Shown here: piece by piece, positions 11,789 through 22,268 of the stretch
Layout: the number at the start of each line of letters is the position of its first letter
How positions within the stretch are numbered: the stretch's first letter is position 1
NCBI GenBank assembly: GCA_029721435.1
Contig: CM056580.1
Location: 71,449,367-71,513,366, forward strand
From: Gymnothorax reevesii
Taxonomy: Eukaryota > Chordata > Actinopteri > Anguilliformes > Muraenidae
DNA: 64,000 nt
Direction of reading: 5' to 3'
Notes under the pieces: model-generated
Told to the model about the DNA's origin: nothing
What the model saw: the letters and a program-made list of their open reading frames with translations, nothing else
Database searches by the model: none
Translations under genes and position numbers: made by a program

Positions 11789-12650
11789 CACCAGCTTACA
11801 CGCAGCATGTACACAATCAGTGATCTGCTGACAAATGGGGTTAATAGCCTGTTGAGCCTGATCAACAGTACTAATATCATCAACATTAGTTATTAACACA
11901 TTCAATGAAATATCATTAAGCATATGGTTATATGATTGCCAACTACTACTGTCTGACCAGTCAATTCGTGGATATTGTGGAACATTATGATACACATTAT
12001 GACAGTTTGTTCCCACCACTGGTACAGCACTCAAACGGATAAAGGTATGTATAGGATGATGATCACTTGTGTTGTCAGATAAATCAAACTTGATCATACA
12101 TGATTTCACTTCAGAAAATGTACGTTCAGACATAAAAACATGATCTATATAGCTTTGGTGAGCAGAATTAAAATATGTATGATTTACACTTTGTGGATAT
12201 TTAAAATTTCCTACAACAAGGTCGTTATTGAGTAAAAAGTCATACAAGATAGAACTGTAGACATTGAAGGGATGAACACTATGCCATCGCCAATCTCGTG
12301 GTGGACTGTGTGGTAGTCGAGTGTTCATGTCACCTACGATCAACAGGGGTGTCGGCTCCATCGTGTCAATAAAGCACTGCAGCACATCTAGTGTCTCTGT
12401 GTAGAGCCGAATTTGCTCGGTAGTGGGAGATACACACCTAGGACGGTGATAACAGTTTTACCTTCAGATGTTAGCTGCACACTACAGATGTGATCACAGT
12501 CAATATTCAGTGGTCTATATGTTATATTGGGGATCCGTTTTGCTATAAAGCCCACACCACCAAGCTAATGCAGGTTTAGCATGTACCTTCCTGATTTTGT
12601 GAATTGCCAAAATTTCGCTTGTCAGTAAGATTTCAGGTCGTAGGTCCTGC
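11789..12650 (-). pseudogene. LINE apurinic-type endonuclease fragment
   Basis: The minus-strand frame shows the hallmarks of the exonuclease/endonuclease/phosphatase fold used by non-LTR retrotransposons: GVGFIAKR upstream, VYLPLP, then VGDMNTRLP, SYIDHVFMSE and the closing SDHHPIHTF, which carries the catalytic His. A frameshift near 12,390-12,420 separates the N-terminal part from the 246-codon open frame 11,645-12,385. The last about 45 residues of that frame are antisense Tc1 DNA, not LINE. In life the enzyme nicks target DNA to prime reverse transcription. This copy is dead. Confidence 0.75.
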
Positions 12651-13618
12651 TGGTTCTGAAATCCTACCGACTAAGGAAATTAGTGCCATTTACTGAAGTA
12701 GGAAGGTAGCCTACATGCTAACGGACAGCCAGCAACGAAAGTTTCACAGTATCACATGACATAGCAAACAAACAACTTGCTGTAAATACAACCAAAAGAA
12801 AATCTGTTGAACTGCTAAGGTTATAATGTTCATTATAATGTATAATGTTAATGTACCAAAGCTAGCTAGTAACTTAGCCATGTAGCTGCTACCTGCTTGC
12901 CTCAGCGCCACATCTGTGTTTCACGATCATTAACCATCGCAAATGTAAATGAAATTTTCAAAAAACTTGTGCCCCTCAACCAAACTTTTGATCTCTGACT
13001 TGTATTCAATAATTCCAACCACATCAGTGATGGCAAAATATTAGGAGCAAAAGAAGGCTTTTTATGAAATGTGCCATTTTCATGCTGAGAAGCAGGAAGC
13101 GGAAAAGCATGGCGCCCACATCTGGTTATGAGCGCCATATTGAGAGATAGGCCTATGCCTTTTATTGCTTTCCCTGTTTGCTCTTCCAGTTTGACAGATT
13201 CAACAGGGTGACTGTGAAAAGAACAGTACATCTACTACCGAAGGTCTGGCCAGGAATATGTTCCCCATTCTCTATTTTACCATGTTAGATACCATTTTGA
13301 AATATCCTGAGCCCTATTTCATACTGTGAAGCCAGTTTTTGCCGCGGAAGTAATTTCTGTCCGATGCGTGGTCTTAACAATCGCTTTGCATTCCGCATTG
13401 AAGTCCCTATTTTATAATAACCGGTAGTGTGAAAGCGGGGTAAAGTGCATGCGCAAGCAGATGTTTACCTCCTGGCCTTCTAGAATTTTCACCAACTCGC
13501 GTTTGTGTCCCTCATCAAAAAGGTAAAAATTTCTGTCCACAGTAATAACGTTAGCAACAGCCTGTAATCTTAGTACAGCACAGCTGTGAATGAGATTTGG
13601 CGGCTGCTGGCAGGGTAT
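12651..13618. other. non-coding, unrecognised
   Basis: A 109-codon minus-strand open frame at 12,902-13,231 has no motif I recognise and is not called as a gene. The part at 13,320-13,560 is richer in CpG than its surroundings. Nothing else is supported. Confidence 0.4.
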
Positions 13619-13765
13619 TTAAACCCTTTTGTGCAGATGTGTTCGCCAGTGGAGACGGAGCTGCAGATTTATGCAAGCAGTTACAATATTCTATCACTAG
13701 ATGGCACACCCGGATCAGTTATTGAATTTTCACAAGCATGCTGAGTTCGAACGCTGTTTATATTA
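13619..13765 (+). repeat. R1 repeat copy with piggyBac-like TTAA terminus
   Basis: It begins TTAA-ACCCTTTTGTGCAGATG, then AATATTCTATCACTAGATGG and a GATCAGTTATTGAAT stretch. Related copies occur at 30,489-30,620 (same orientation) and, inverted, at 44,326-44,545 and 48,926-49,120. The TTAA plus CCCTTT start resembles the element at 30,493-32,414, so this may be a fragment of the same piggyBac-like family. Confidence 0.55.
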
Positions 13766-16609
13766 AATGGACGAGATCACTAATCCATGGATGGATCAAG
13801 CCAACCTTGGTTTGATTTAAAGGGGTTGGCACATCCATACTACAGGGTGGCCCAAAGAAGTGTCCCTCCTTCCACTCAGAACTCCAAGGTGGATGAGAAA
13901 CATGGAAATGAGTGGGCAGGATTGACAAATTATCCAGTGTATGAGTTTTATTACCACAAAATAATCCTGGGTAAAAACTGTGAATTTCAGGTCACTGTTC
14001 AAGAGTAGATATCCAGGCTTTAACAAAGCCCTGCTTATTGTGGATTAGCGGGTTGGTCATTGGTTTGCCTTCCCTTTTCTCTGCTCATCGTGCCATTATT
14101 GGCATTGGCTCAGACAGTCTTGTTACCGTTTGAGTTCCGTCTTGTGAGCACCAATTTTCCATCCATGAAGCATTAGTAACAAGACCAAATTTTTAAATTC
14201 CCTTTTTTTTTTAACCAACATTGCAGTAATCCAGGTCTAAAACCTCCTGTAAACATTTGTTTTTATGTTATCAATGAAATCAACCACATATATACCATTA
14301 ATTTATAATTTCATCCTGTTAAGTACAGTGGGACCTGTTGGTCACACTTTCTGTGAAATCTGTCATTTGTGTATATAAAATGTAATTTACCACAGCTGTA
14401 AGGTGCTGGAAAAGCATGAAAATATGCCTTGAAAATCCTAAGTGCTTGAATTTCACTTTGTAAAAGGTGAATGAAGCCTGTAGACAGTATTACAGTGGTG
14501 TGTTTTTAGATTTGTTTTGTTTTTCTGTTGAACTTTGTTCCATTTATTGTTTGCATCTTTACAAAACATCAAAATCCCAGTTAGTTGGTGGATTATCTTT
14601 AACATGACTGCTTTTACAATCAATCTGTAAGTAATGTAAGGACAGATACAGTGATCTGTGGACATAACGGATACATCCTCAATTCAAAATAAAGGGTACA
14701 AACCCTGATAAAATCTATAGGCTACATTTTCCTTCTTAATAACTGACTGTGTCGACATCAAAGCAGCTGTTAGGTGTGCTGCGCCAAGGTAAATTGCACC
14801 CCACCTCCCTCCCCAAAAAAAATTTTTTTTGGCACCAGCCACCACTGGTACGATGTAATAAATGCAAATGATAACAATCTGTGTCAGAGGTGAACAAAAT
14901 TTTTCATTCTGTATTTTAAATCATGCAACTTCAGAAGCCATGCCTTTGATTGACGACACAAATATTGAGGCTAAAAATGAAAAGCGAAAAGGGCAGGTTG
15001 TGCTCAGATGGCATGCTGGTAATGCAGGAGCACAAATCACTTATAGTAACTGAAAAGAAAATGAATGAAATTCAGAACACTGCAAAATCGAAGGCCAGGG
15101 GAAAGAAATGTAATGAAACATATTTATTTCATGAGTGTCAAACTGAAAAGTGCAAGTGAAAAATAAAGTGTATTCAAGAGAGCAAAGATTTCAGCTCCAT
15201 TGCTTTCATCAGTGCTCTGAAAAGAGGCTCCATATTTTGGCCTGTAATAAGAACACAAATGAGACAATCACTAACAGCAAAGTTTTGCTTGCAATGTTAT
15301 GTCATACTTGTTTTTGACTCTGGTTTCAATTGATTTCCACAGGTAACTCCAGTTTCTCATCCCTGCTCCCAGACGTCTTTGGCTCTGACCTCCCACTCCC
15401 TCCAGTAGTTGAGCTTGTGATTTGTTGAAGGCTTAATGGTTGTTTCTTGAAGTTCTGTCTTAGAATAATTTATTCCTCTATCAGAATCCTCACGGTGGCA
15501 AACAACACATTGCGCCTATACCTTACATCTCAGTTCATGCACAGTCCAGCGCATAGCAACTGTCCTGCCCCAAGTCATTGACTAGGTTTATCACCACATA
15601 TGACAGTAAGAAGCTTTCAACCTTCATCCTCGTCTTGCTGGCTGTCTCGGTATTTCTCTTGTTGGCTTATTGCATGTATAGTTGCCTGTGGTAATGAACA
15701 TCACCGGGCACATCAGGAATATGAGAGAGAGATAATAGCATGCACCTTGTGTCAAAAAAATGATTGATGGCTTTTAATGAGTTGAAGAGTTCAGATGAGT
15801 TCATATGAAAAAGAAAAAAAGTTCATTTTGTATTTCCCGCCCTTCTCCTAACCCTCTCCCCCCTCCTCTTCTCTCCCTCTCCAGGGAGGCTGTGAGTGAG
15901 TGAGATTCAGCACCGTCCCAAGCCCCCCTTCCCTGGCACCCCCTTTCCCCCTTGAACGTTCTGGTGCGGGGAGAGAATTTTATACATTTTAGTGTGTTTT
16001 AGCGTGTTTTACTTTTTTTTGCGGGGATGAACCTTTTAAAGCATTTATTTTCTTGTGTTATAGTTTGGTGGTTTTTAAAACGCGTATTATTTGCGTGGTT
16101 AGAAGGGGGAAGTGAAAGTGACAAAAGTGGTAAAACTTTATTTCGAGAGTTTTGTTGGTTGTGTGGTGTAACGAAAGAAACGAAAGAGTTTAAATTTGGA
16201 GTTTCGGAGAGAAAAGAGTGTTTTTTAAAGCAGAAAAAATAAGAGAACAAGAGTTGTTAAAACGGGTAAAATAAAGCGGGGTGCAGTGTATAACCATCAC
16301 CGGTGAAAGATTTCAGTCCTACTTCTAGTTTTGTCCCAGGTTCACTTATTGAATAGGCAACATGGTTAATCGCTGTTCCGCACCAACGGTGAATTGAAGT
16401 CGTGCGACATCTACTTCTTAATTAAGGATTCTTAATTGGCCGTGTAAAATATTTTCAGTATTTTGTATTTGATAATGCTTAGTATTTATCACCTACAAGT
16501 ACTTTATTTGTAATATATTGTATCCAGTCTTGGAAATGAGTAACAATAAATAAATACCGATATTCTCGATTACAGATAAACCATTTTCATAAATATCAAT
16601 GCAGCATTA
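13766..16609. other. non-coding, unrecognised
   Basis: No gene is supported. The segment 15,840-16,310 is unusual: a pyrimidine-rich, GC-rich block is followed by a TTTTATACA box and a G/T-rich plus-strand tract with a 71-codon open frame (16,027-16,242) of no known similarity. It could be part of an old LTR or leader. Confidence 0.35.
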
Positions 16610-16678
16610 GTTTGTTAAGTCTTTGTTTCTAAAAATGCGAGTTTCAAAGTATATCCGGTAATTTTATGTTGAACATAG
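16610..16678 (+). repeat. partial unit of the local tandem repeat, left of the retrotransposon
   Basis: TTAGTTTGTTAA, CTTTGTTTCTAAAAA and ATATCCGG..TTATGTTGAACATAG here match the corresponding parts of the units at 22,777-23,131 and 23,132-23,290. The match shows the retrotransposon landed inside an existing tandem array. Confidence 0.65.
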
Positions 16679-17017
16679 TGTTATGGCCCCAATTTGTTAT
16701 TACATTTAAAACAACACAACAGCAACAGCAAGGGATGACACACAGTTTTTAAAACTTAAACACATTTAATTTAACAGACAAAGACAATAACAACTAATTA
16801 ACAACTAATGAACCTAAAGACCAAGATTGATTAGGAAAAAAAAAAGAAATATTTACAGTCCCTTTTTGTGGGGTGGCTTGGTGATGTCCTGGATAATGAA
16901 AATGCTCAAACACAGGCAAAGAAATCCACAAAAGAAATGTCACAGGTCTTGAACAGAATGGCAGGTCTGGTCATCTTCTTGCAATTTCTCCTACTACTTT
17001 ACTGTCTCAATTCTTTT

Positions 17018-17026
17018 CCTTATATA
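17018..17026 (-). promoter_or_regulatory. TATA box in the 3' LTR
   Basis: On the minus strand the sequence is TATATAAGG, a good TATA box in the expected place within an LTR promoter. In this copy it would drive transcription out of the element toward lower coordinates. Confidence 0.6.
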
Positions 17027-17151
17027 CTCTTTTGCAGACCCCACCCACATTTAGACCTCTTTTTTTTTAACTTTCTGAGACTTGCCCCAGACATGTCCAG
17101 GACATGTCTAAACATGACTCCAGTCTGAGCTTAACAAAAAAAAGGTAAATA

Positions 17152-17167
17152 CTGCCATCTAGTGGCC
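17152..17167 (-). promoter_or_regulatory. CTCF-like motif in the 3' LTR
   Basis: The minus strand reads GGCCACTAGATGGCAG, close to the vertebrate CTCF core (CCASYAGRKGGCR). The same sequence lies in the other LTR at 22,742-22,757. Binding is inferred from the motif only. Confidence 0.4.
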
Positions 17168-17182
17168 TATATTCACATTACA

Positions 17183-17192
17183 CCTCCATTCC
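17183..17192 (-). other. polypurine tract
   Basis: Minus-strand GGAATGGAGG lies immediately before the 3' LTR, where second-strand cDNA priming takes place. It is short but correctly placed. Confidence 0.6.
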
Positions 17193-17379
17193 AAAAGGGA
17201 AAAATTTTGACTCATAAAGGCAAAATTTTTCTTTTTAATACAAAATGGTTAAGTGAACACTTGTCGATATATACATATCATACAATATTCAAACACATGA
17301 TATATATATACACATTCAAACACGGGATAAGCAATCAGCAATTACATTGTCTGTACCCTTCACATGCTTAATTTCCAAG

Positions 17380-20300
17380 TCAAACTCCTGTAAAATCAAA
17401 CTCCAATTCAACAATCTCCGATTCTTGTTTTTTCATCTTACTCAAAAACATTAACGGATTGTGGTCAGTGTACACAATCATTGGCTTTTGTCCTGTACAA
17501 ACATAAACCTCAAAGTGTTGTAAAGAAAGGACCAGAGCCAACAGTTCCTTCTCTATTGTGGAATAGTTCCTTTGGTGGCGATTGTACTTCCTGGAGACGT
17601 ATGCCACGGGATGCTCAATGTCATCAGAGTCACTTCTCTGTAGGAGCACAGATCCACAAGCTTGGTCGCTCGCATCGACCGCGATGGAGAACGGTTTGTT
17701 GAAGTCAGGAGATTTGAGCACGGGGAAGTGACACAGCAGAGACTTCAGGCGATCGAAGGCTCTCTGGCATGCATCATCCCAGGTGAACTCCACGCCTTTC
17801 CTCAGCTGGTTAGCCAGACTGAGAGCAATCTCAGCAAAGTTCTTGCAGAACTTGCGGTAGTACCCGATCATTCCAAGGAAGCGGCGCAAAGCTTTTTTGT
17901 TGTCAGGAACTGGAAAGTCCATGATGGCTTGGACTTCAGCATTTATGGGTGCCACCTTACCCTGGCCTATGACGTAGCCAAGATAGGTGACAGTAGCACA
18001 ACCAAAGTCACTCTTGTTCAGGTTAACAGTCAGGTTAGCCTGGGTCAGGCGCTGAAACAACGTCTCTACATCTTTTAGATGTTCTTCCCAGGAGTCACTC
18101 CATGTGATCAGGTCATCGATGTACGCACCCGTGTGTGGCAATCCGGCGATTGTAGACTGTATCATCCTTTGGAACGTGGCTGGGGCATTTTTCATGCCAA
18201 AGGGTAGGAATTCATACTGGTACAATCCAGATGGTGTGGCAAAAGCAGAGATGCTCTTGGCCCTCTCAGTTAAAGGCACACACCAATAACCCTTCAATAA
18301 ATCAATCTTGGTCAGAAACTTTGCTTGCCCTACACTATCAATACAATCATCAATCCTAGGTATTGGAAACACATCAGTTCTAGTTACAGCATTGACTTTG
18401 CGATAATTTGTACAGAATCTAGTACTTCCATCAGGTTTTGGAACTAGCACACAGGGTGAACTCCAATCGGAGTTGGAGGGTCTGATAATATCATGTTTTA
18501 ACATGTACTCAACCTCTTTCTCAGCAATCTTTCTCTTTTCAGGATTCATCCGGTATGGATGCTGTTTTATTGGTTTGGCATCACCAACATCTACATCATG
18601 AGAGGCTATAGTAACTCTCTTTGGAACATCAGGAAACAAATCCTCATATTTCTTGATCAACCTTTCAAACTGATCTCTCTGTGAGGGTTCTAAGTGCTGG
18701 AGTTTTACATCAAGATTTTGCAACACTTCAGTGTTTGACAATTTACATGAAAGAACTTCAGCTTTAATTCTTGGTTCATCATCTTGAAACTCCCCCTCAT
18801 CTTCACACGTTTCGACCATTGGAGAATCTGAAGTGACAGCTGCAACCCTAGCATTTCTGTCATGAAAAGGCTTTAGCATGTTAATATGACACAATTGTTT
18901 TGGTTTTCTCCTATCTGGAGTCTTCACAATGTAATTGAGATCATTTCGTTTAGTCAGAATTTCATAAGGACCATGAAATCTAGCCTGCAATGGATTGGAC
19001 TGCAAGGGAAACAACACAAGGACCCTGTCTCCTGGTTTAAACTCACGGCTTCTAGCCTTATGATCATACCAAGTTTTCATTTTTCCCTGACTTGATTTCA
19101 AGTTCTCTTTGGCAAGGTCACAAGCTGCACGCAATCTTTCCTTGAACTTGCCAACATAGTCTAACAGACTGATATGCGGCTCTTTCTCTTGCCATTGTTC
19201 ACTCAATAATAGCAAAGGTCCTCTCACTTCATGACCAAACACTAGCTCAAATGGACTGAATCCAGTAGACTCCTGCACTGCTTCTCCAGCTGCAAACAAC
19301 AGCAAATGAACCCCTTCATCCCAGTCTTTCTCATGGTCATAACAATAAGTCCTCATCTTTGTCTTGAGAGTGGAATGAAACCGCTCTAAGGCACCCTGAG
19401 TTTCTGGATGATAGGCACTAGAAAGAATCTGTTTTGCACCTAGTTCATACACAACCTGCTGAAACAATCCAGAAGTGAAATTGCTACCTTGGTCTGACTG
19501 AATTTCCCTGGGAAGACCAAACAACGTGAAGAACTTTATCAAAGCCTTCGAGATTGCAGTTGCCTTGATGTTACGTAGAGGTATGGCTTCGGGGAATCTG
19601 GTAGATGCACACATGATTGTCAACAAGTACTGATTTCCAGATCTAGTCTTGGGTAATGGACCAACGCAATCAACAATGACCCTAGAGAATGGCTCCCCAA
19701 ATGCTGGGATAGGCTGCAATGGAGCTACAGGTGGGTCTAACTGGTGTTTTCCAACTACCTGACAAGTGTGACAGGTTTTGCAAAAGTTGGAAACGTCTTT
19801 CCGAAGCCCAGGCCAAAAGAAGTGTTTCATGATCTTATCAACAGTCTTGTTAACACCAAGATGACCTCCTAAAGGTAAACTATGAGCCATTGTTAAGATC
19901 TCATTCCTATAGACCTTCGGAACAACAATTTGCCTGACCACTGCCCAATCTGCATTGGCAGGGATATCAGGAGGGCGCCACTTCCGCATCAACACACCAT
20001 CCTTGAGATAATACCCAACTGGAACTGCATCTATTTCTTTTTCAGGAAGGGCTCTCCTCTTTAGTACACCAATTTCAGGATCATTAGTTTGCTCCTCAAT
20101 CAACCGCTTTCTGGACAGAGACAAGTCTCCAGACACATCAGAATCACCAGACCCATCCGGCTGGCTGAATAGAGAACTGATAAAAGTATCTGATAAGTCC
20201 TCAAACGGAGAAACCATAATAGGCCAATCAGAGTCATGAGGCGAACCACCTGAGTCCTGACTATTCAATGTACTGGACGGCACCACAACATCATCTTCTT

Positions 20301-22182
20301 TAGCCTTCTTGGCCATAGCACGAGTCACTGCGCAAGAAGGATACAGAGATGGGTCCTCATCCCCATTTTCAGTGCTCGGCTGTGAAGTAAGATGTACAGG
20401 GGGAACTACTTTGCCCCCAGCCAGGTCATTGCCTAGCAACAGAGAAACACCCTTTATAGGTAGACTTGACATAAGTCCCACCTTTACCTGTCCTGTAACT
20501 AAATCTGACTTCAAGAATATAGAGCGCAGGGGTACAGATACAGTCCTCCCTTCAATACCTTGTACAAGTATGAAATCCCCTGAAGCGGTCTCATCACGTA
20601 ACTCCAAGGAGTCCATCAACAAAAGTGACTGAGAAGCTCCGGTATCCCTTAGGATATATATGGGGACAGGAGTAGTATGCTCATTCAGAGCCACAAATCC
20701 CTCTGACACAAATGGAAGAAATTCCTCCCTCACAAAGTCAGCTGTATTAGGCTTTTTAGCCCCACAAGAAGCAGGCAATTTAGCAGATTGGTTATCTACT
20801 ACAGGGGTTTCTAACCTTGTTTTCACAAAGGCATTTGGTTTGGTATCCTTTTCTTTTTCTTTCTTAGCTTTAAGGAACCAACAGTTAGTTGTAACATGAC
20901 CAGATTTCTTGCAATAACTGCAAACTAGACCACTTTTGTCACTGTCAGCTTTCACACTTTGATCAGACCTGTTACTGGATTTCTGAGCACCATCACCAGA
21001 TTTGTCTTTGTCTTTGGGTGAGGAATCTTGGGTATCACCGTAACCCTTTTTCTGAAATTGGGACCATTTATTGTTACTGCTAGACTGAAATTTGGACTTA
21101 TGTGTGAGAACATATTCATCTGCAAATTTGGCAGCTGATTGCAATTTCAGTGCTTGCTTCTCATTAAGGTAGGTCTTAAGATCATCCTTAACACAGTTCT
21201 TGAATTCTTCAACTAACACCATCTCTTTTAGTGAGTTGAAATCATCCTTGACCTCCATAGAAGTACACCAGCGCTCAAAGCAAACCTGCTTCTCATTAGC
21301 AAATTCAACATAAGTCTGATTTTCAGATTTCTTCAGACCTCTGAATTTCTGTCGGTAAGCCTCTGGAACCAACTCATAAGCTCTCAAAATAACCTTTTTG
21401 ACAACCTCATAATCAGAGGAATCATCTGCAGACAAAGCTGAATAGGCTTGTTGAGCTTTACCCTTGAGGACAGTTTGCAACATCAGAGGCCAGTGTTCCT
21501 TTGGCCACTGGCAACTCTTTGCTACCTTTTCAAAACACTGGAAATAGTTGTCAACATCCTTTTCCGAAAATGGAGGCACCAGTTTTACCTCCTGGCTAGC
21601 CCGAAATTTATTTTCAGTTTGAATTTTTATTTTTAGTTTCTCCATTTGGAGTCTTTCTTCTCTATCGAATTTCTCTAATTCAAAATCTCTCTGTCTCTGT
21701 CTCTCTCTTTCTGCTCTTTCCTCTTTCTCTCTCTCAAATTCTCTTTGTTTTTCTTCTCTTGCTAATTTTTCTAACTCAAACTGCCTTTGTTTTTCTTTTT
21801 CTTCCCTCTCAAATTCTCTTTGTTTCTCTTTTTCCTCCCTTTCTTTTTTCTCTTCTCTTGCTAATTTTTCCAACTCAAACTGCCTTTGTTTTTCTTTTTC
21901 CTCCCTTTCAATCTCTAGCATTTTTAATTTAAGTTCCATTTCTATATTTGGATTTTCCACTGGAAACTGTTCCAGATCTCCTGGTGCAAACACATTTTCA
22001 TCAATGTAATATTCAACTATCTCTCTAGCCAGTCTTGCTTTTCGCATGGCTGGTTTCACCTCTGTCAACTCTAAATGTCTGCAAATTTCTAGCAGTTCTG
22101 TCTTTTTAAAAGACTTCAAAACCCCTACGGTTGGTGATGCCAAGAAATCATCCATTGCTGTTGTCAATATATATGTATTCAA
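17380..22182 (-). CDS. Gmr1-type gag-pol polyprotein (gag, protease, integrase, RT, RNase H)
   Basis: An open frame of 1600 residues; the second Met (22,155, MDDFLASP) is an equally good start. Domains in order: SAP-like helix region 10-60; Glu/Lys/Arg/Gln coiled coil 80-190; capsid with SCAN-like fold 200-360; CCHC knuckle 421-434 (CSYCKKSGHVTTNC); protease DTGAS 513-517; integrase HHCC 767-804, DDE D838, D897, E933 (35 residues between the last two), GPY motif near 1071; RT about 1220-1400 with YIDD 1354-1357; RNase H from about 1495 with D1503, E1545 and D1573. Integrase before RT defines the Gmr1 group. The frame leaves RNase H at a T6 run on the plus strand (17,428-17,433): an alternative frame continues through the usual DCLSR end to a stop at 17,316-17,318. 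About 38 residues of RNase H are thus replaced by a short tail, which probably weakens or kills RNase H. All other catalytic residues are present. Confidence 0.95.
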   Translation of the reverse strand: MNTYILTTAMDDFLASPTVGVLKSFKKTELLEICRHLELTEVKPAMRKARLAREIVEYYIDENVFAPGDLEQFPVENPNIEMELKLKMLEIEREEKEKQRQFELEKLAREEKKEREEKEKQREFEREEKEKQRQFELEKLAREEKQREFEREKEERAERERQRQRDFELEKFDREERLQMEKLKIKIQTENKFRASQEVKLVPPFSEKDVDNYFQCFEKVAKSCQWPKEHWPLMLQTVLKGKAQQAYSALSADDSSDYEVVKKVILRAYELVPEAYRQKFRGLKKSENQTYVEFANEKQVCFERWCTSMEVKDDFNSLKEMVLVEEFKNCVKDDLKTYLNEKQALKLQSAAKFADEYVLTHKSKFQSSSNNKWSQFQKKGYGDTQDSSPKDKDKSGDGAQKSSNRSDQSVKADSDKSGLVCSYCKKSGHVTTNCWFLKAKKEKEKDTKPNAFVKTRLETPVVDNQSAKLPASCGAKKPNTADFVREEFLPFVSEGFVALNEHTTPVPIYILRDTGASQSLLLMDSLELRDETASGDFILVQGIEGRTVSVPLRSIFLKSDLVTGQVKVGLMSSLPIKGVSLLLGNDLAGGKVVPPVHLTSQPSTENGDEDPSLYPSCAVTRAMAKKAKEDDVVVPSSTLNSQDSGGSPHDSDWPIMVSPFEDLSDTFISSLFSQPDGSGDSDVSGDLSLSRKRLIEEQTNDPEIGVLKRRALPEKEIDAVPVGYYLKDGVLMRKWRPPDIPANADWAVVRQIVVPKVYRNEILTMAHSLPLGGHLGVNKTVDKIMKHFFWPGLRKDVSNFCKTCHTCQVVGKHQLDPPVAPLQPIPAFGEPFSRVIVDCVGPLPKTRSGNQYLLTIMCASTRFPEAIPLRNIKATAISKALIKFFTLFGLPREIQSDQGSNFTSGLFQQVVYELGAKQILSSAYHPETQGALERFHSTLKTKMRTYCYDHEKDWDEGVHLLLFAAGEAVQESTGFSPFELVFGHEVRGPLLLLSEQWQEKEPHISLLDYVGKFKERLRAACDLAKENLKSSQGKMKTWYDHKARSREFKPGDRVLVLFPLQSNPLQARFHGPYEILTKRNDLNYIVKTPDRRKPKQLCHINMLKPFHDRNARVAAVTSDSPMVETCEDEGEFQDDEPRIKAEVLSCKLSNTEVLQNLDVKLQHLEPSQRDQFERLIKKYEDLFPDVPKRVTIASHDVDVGDAKPIKQHPYRMNPEKRKIAEKEVEYMLKHDIIRPSNSDWSSPCVLVPKPDGSTRFCTNYRKVNAVTRTDVFPIPRIDDCIDSVGQAKFLTKIDLLKGYWCVPLTERAKSISAFATPSGLYQYEFLPFGMKNAPATFQRMIQSTIAGLPHTGAYIDDLITWSDSWEEHLKDVETLFQRLTQANLTVNLNKSDFGCATVTYLGYVIGQGKVAPINAEVQAIMDFPVPDNKKALRRFLGMIGYYRKFCKNFAEIALSLANQLRKGVEFTWDDACQRAFDRLKSLLCHFPVLKSPDFNKPFSIAVDASDQACGSVLLQRSDSDDIEHPVAYVSRKYNRHQRNYSTIEKELLALVLSLQHFEVYVCTGQKPMIVYTDHNPLMFLSKMKKQESEIVELEFDFTGV

Positions 22183-22256
22183 TTAAAAAAAAATTTTTCA
22201 ATTTGAAATGTTAGATTTTTAATAAATGACTCACAAAATGGTCTATCCCGGACCTT

Positions 22257-22265
22257 GAGCCCCCA
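22257..22265 (-). other. primer-binding site
   Basis: Three bases inside the 5' LTR the minus strand reads TGGGGGCTC, complementary to a tRNA ending GAGCCCCCA, as vertebrate tRNA-Pro does. The match then breaks (AAGG) and resumes as TCCGGGAT, so pairing would be interrupted. Placement and the nine-base match support the call; the tRNA identity is from knowledge of tRNA-Pro primers. Confidence 0.65.
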
Positions 22266-22268
22266 ATT

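Larger units (their letters stand above)
16679..17182 (-). repeat. 3' LTR of the Gmr1-type element
   Basis: On the plus strand it runs from TGTTATGGCCCC to ATTCACATTACA. It matches the LTR at 22,269-22,772 over all 504 positions except one. Short open frames inside both LTRs are not genes. Confidence 0.95.

Noticed and set aside
12902..13231. A 109-codon minus-strand frame considered as a THAP-like protein
   Set aside because: The zinc-coordinating C2CH spacing of THAP domains is not present and no other motif fits.
16868..17128. An 86-codon open frame, repeated at 22,458-22,718
   Set aside because: It lies entirely within the two LTRs on the strand opposite to gag-pol; the duplication reflects LTR identity, not a gene family.
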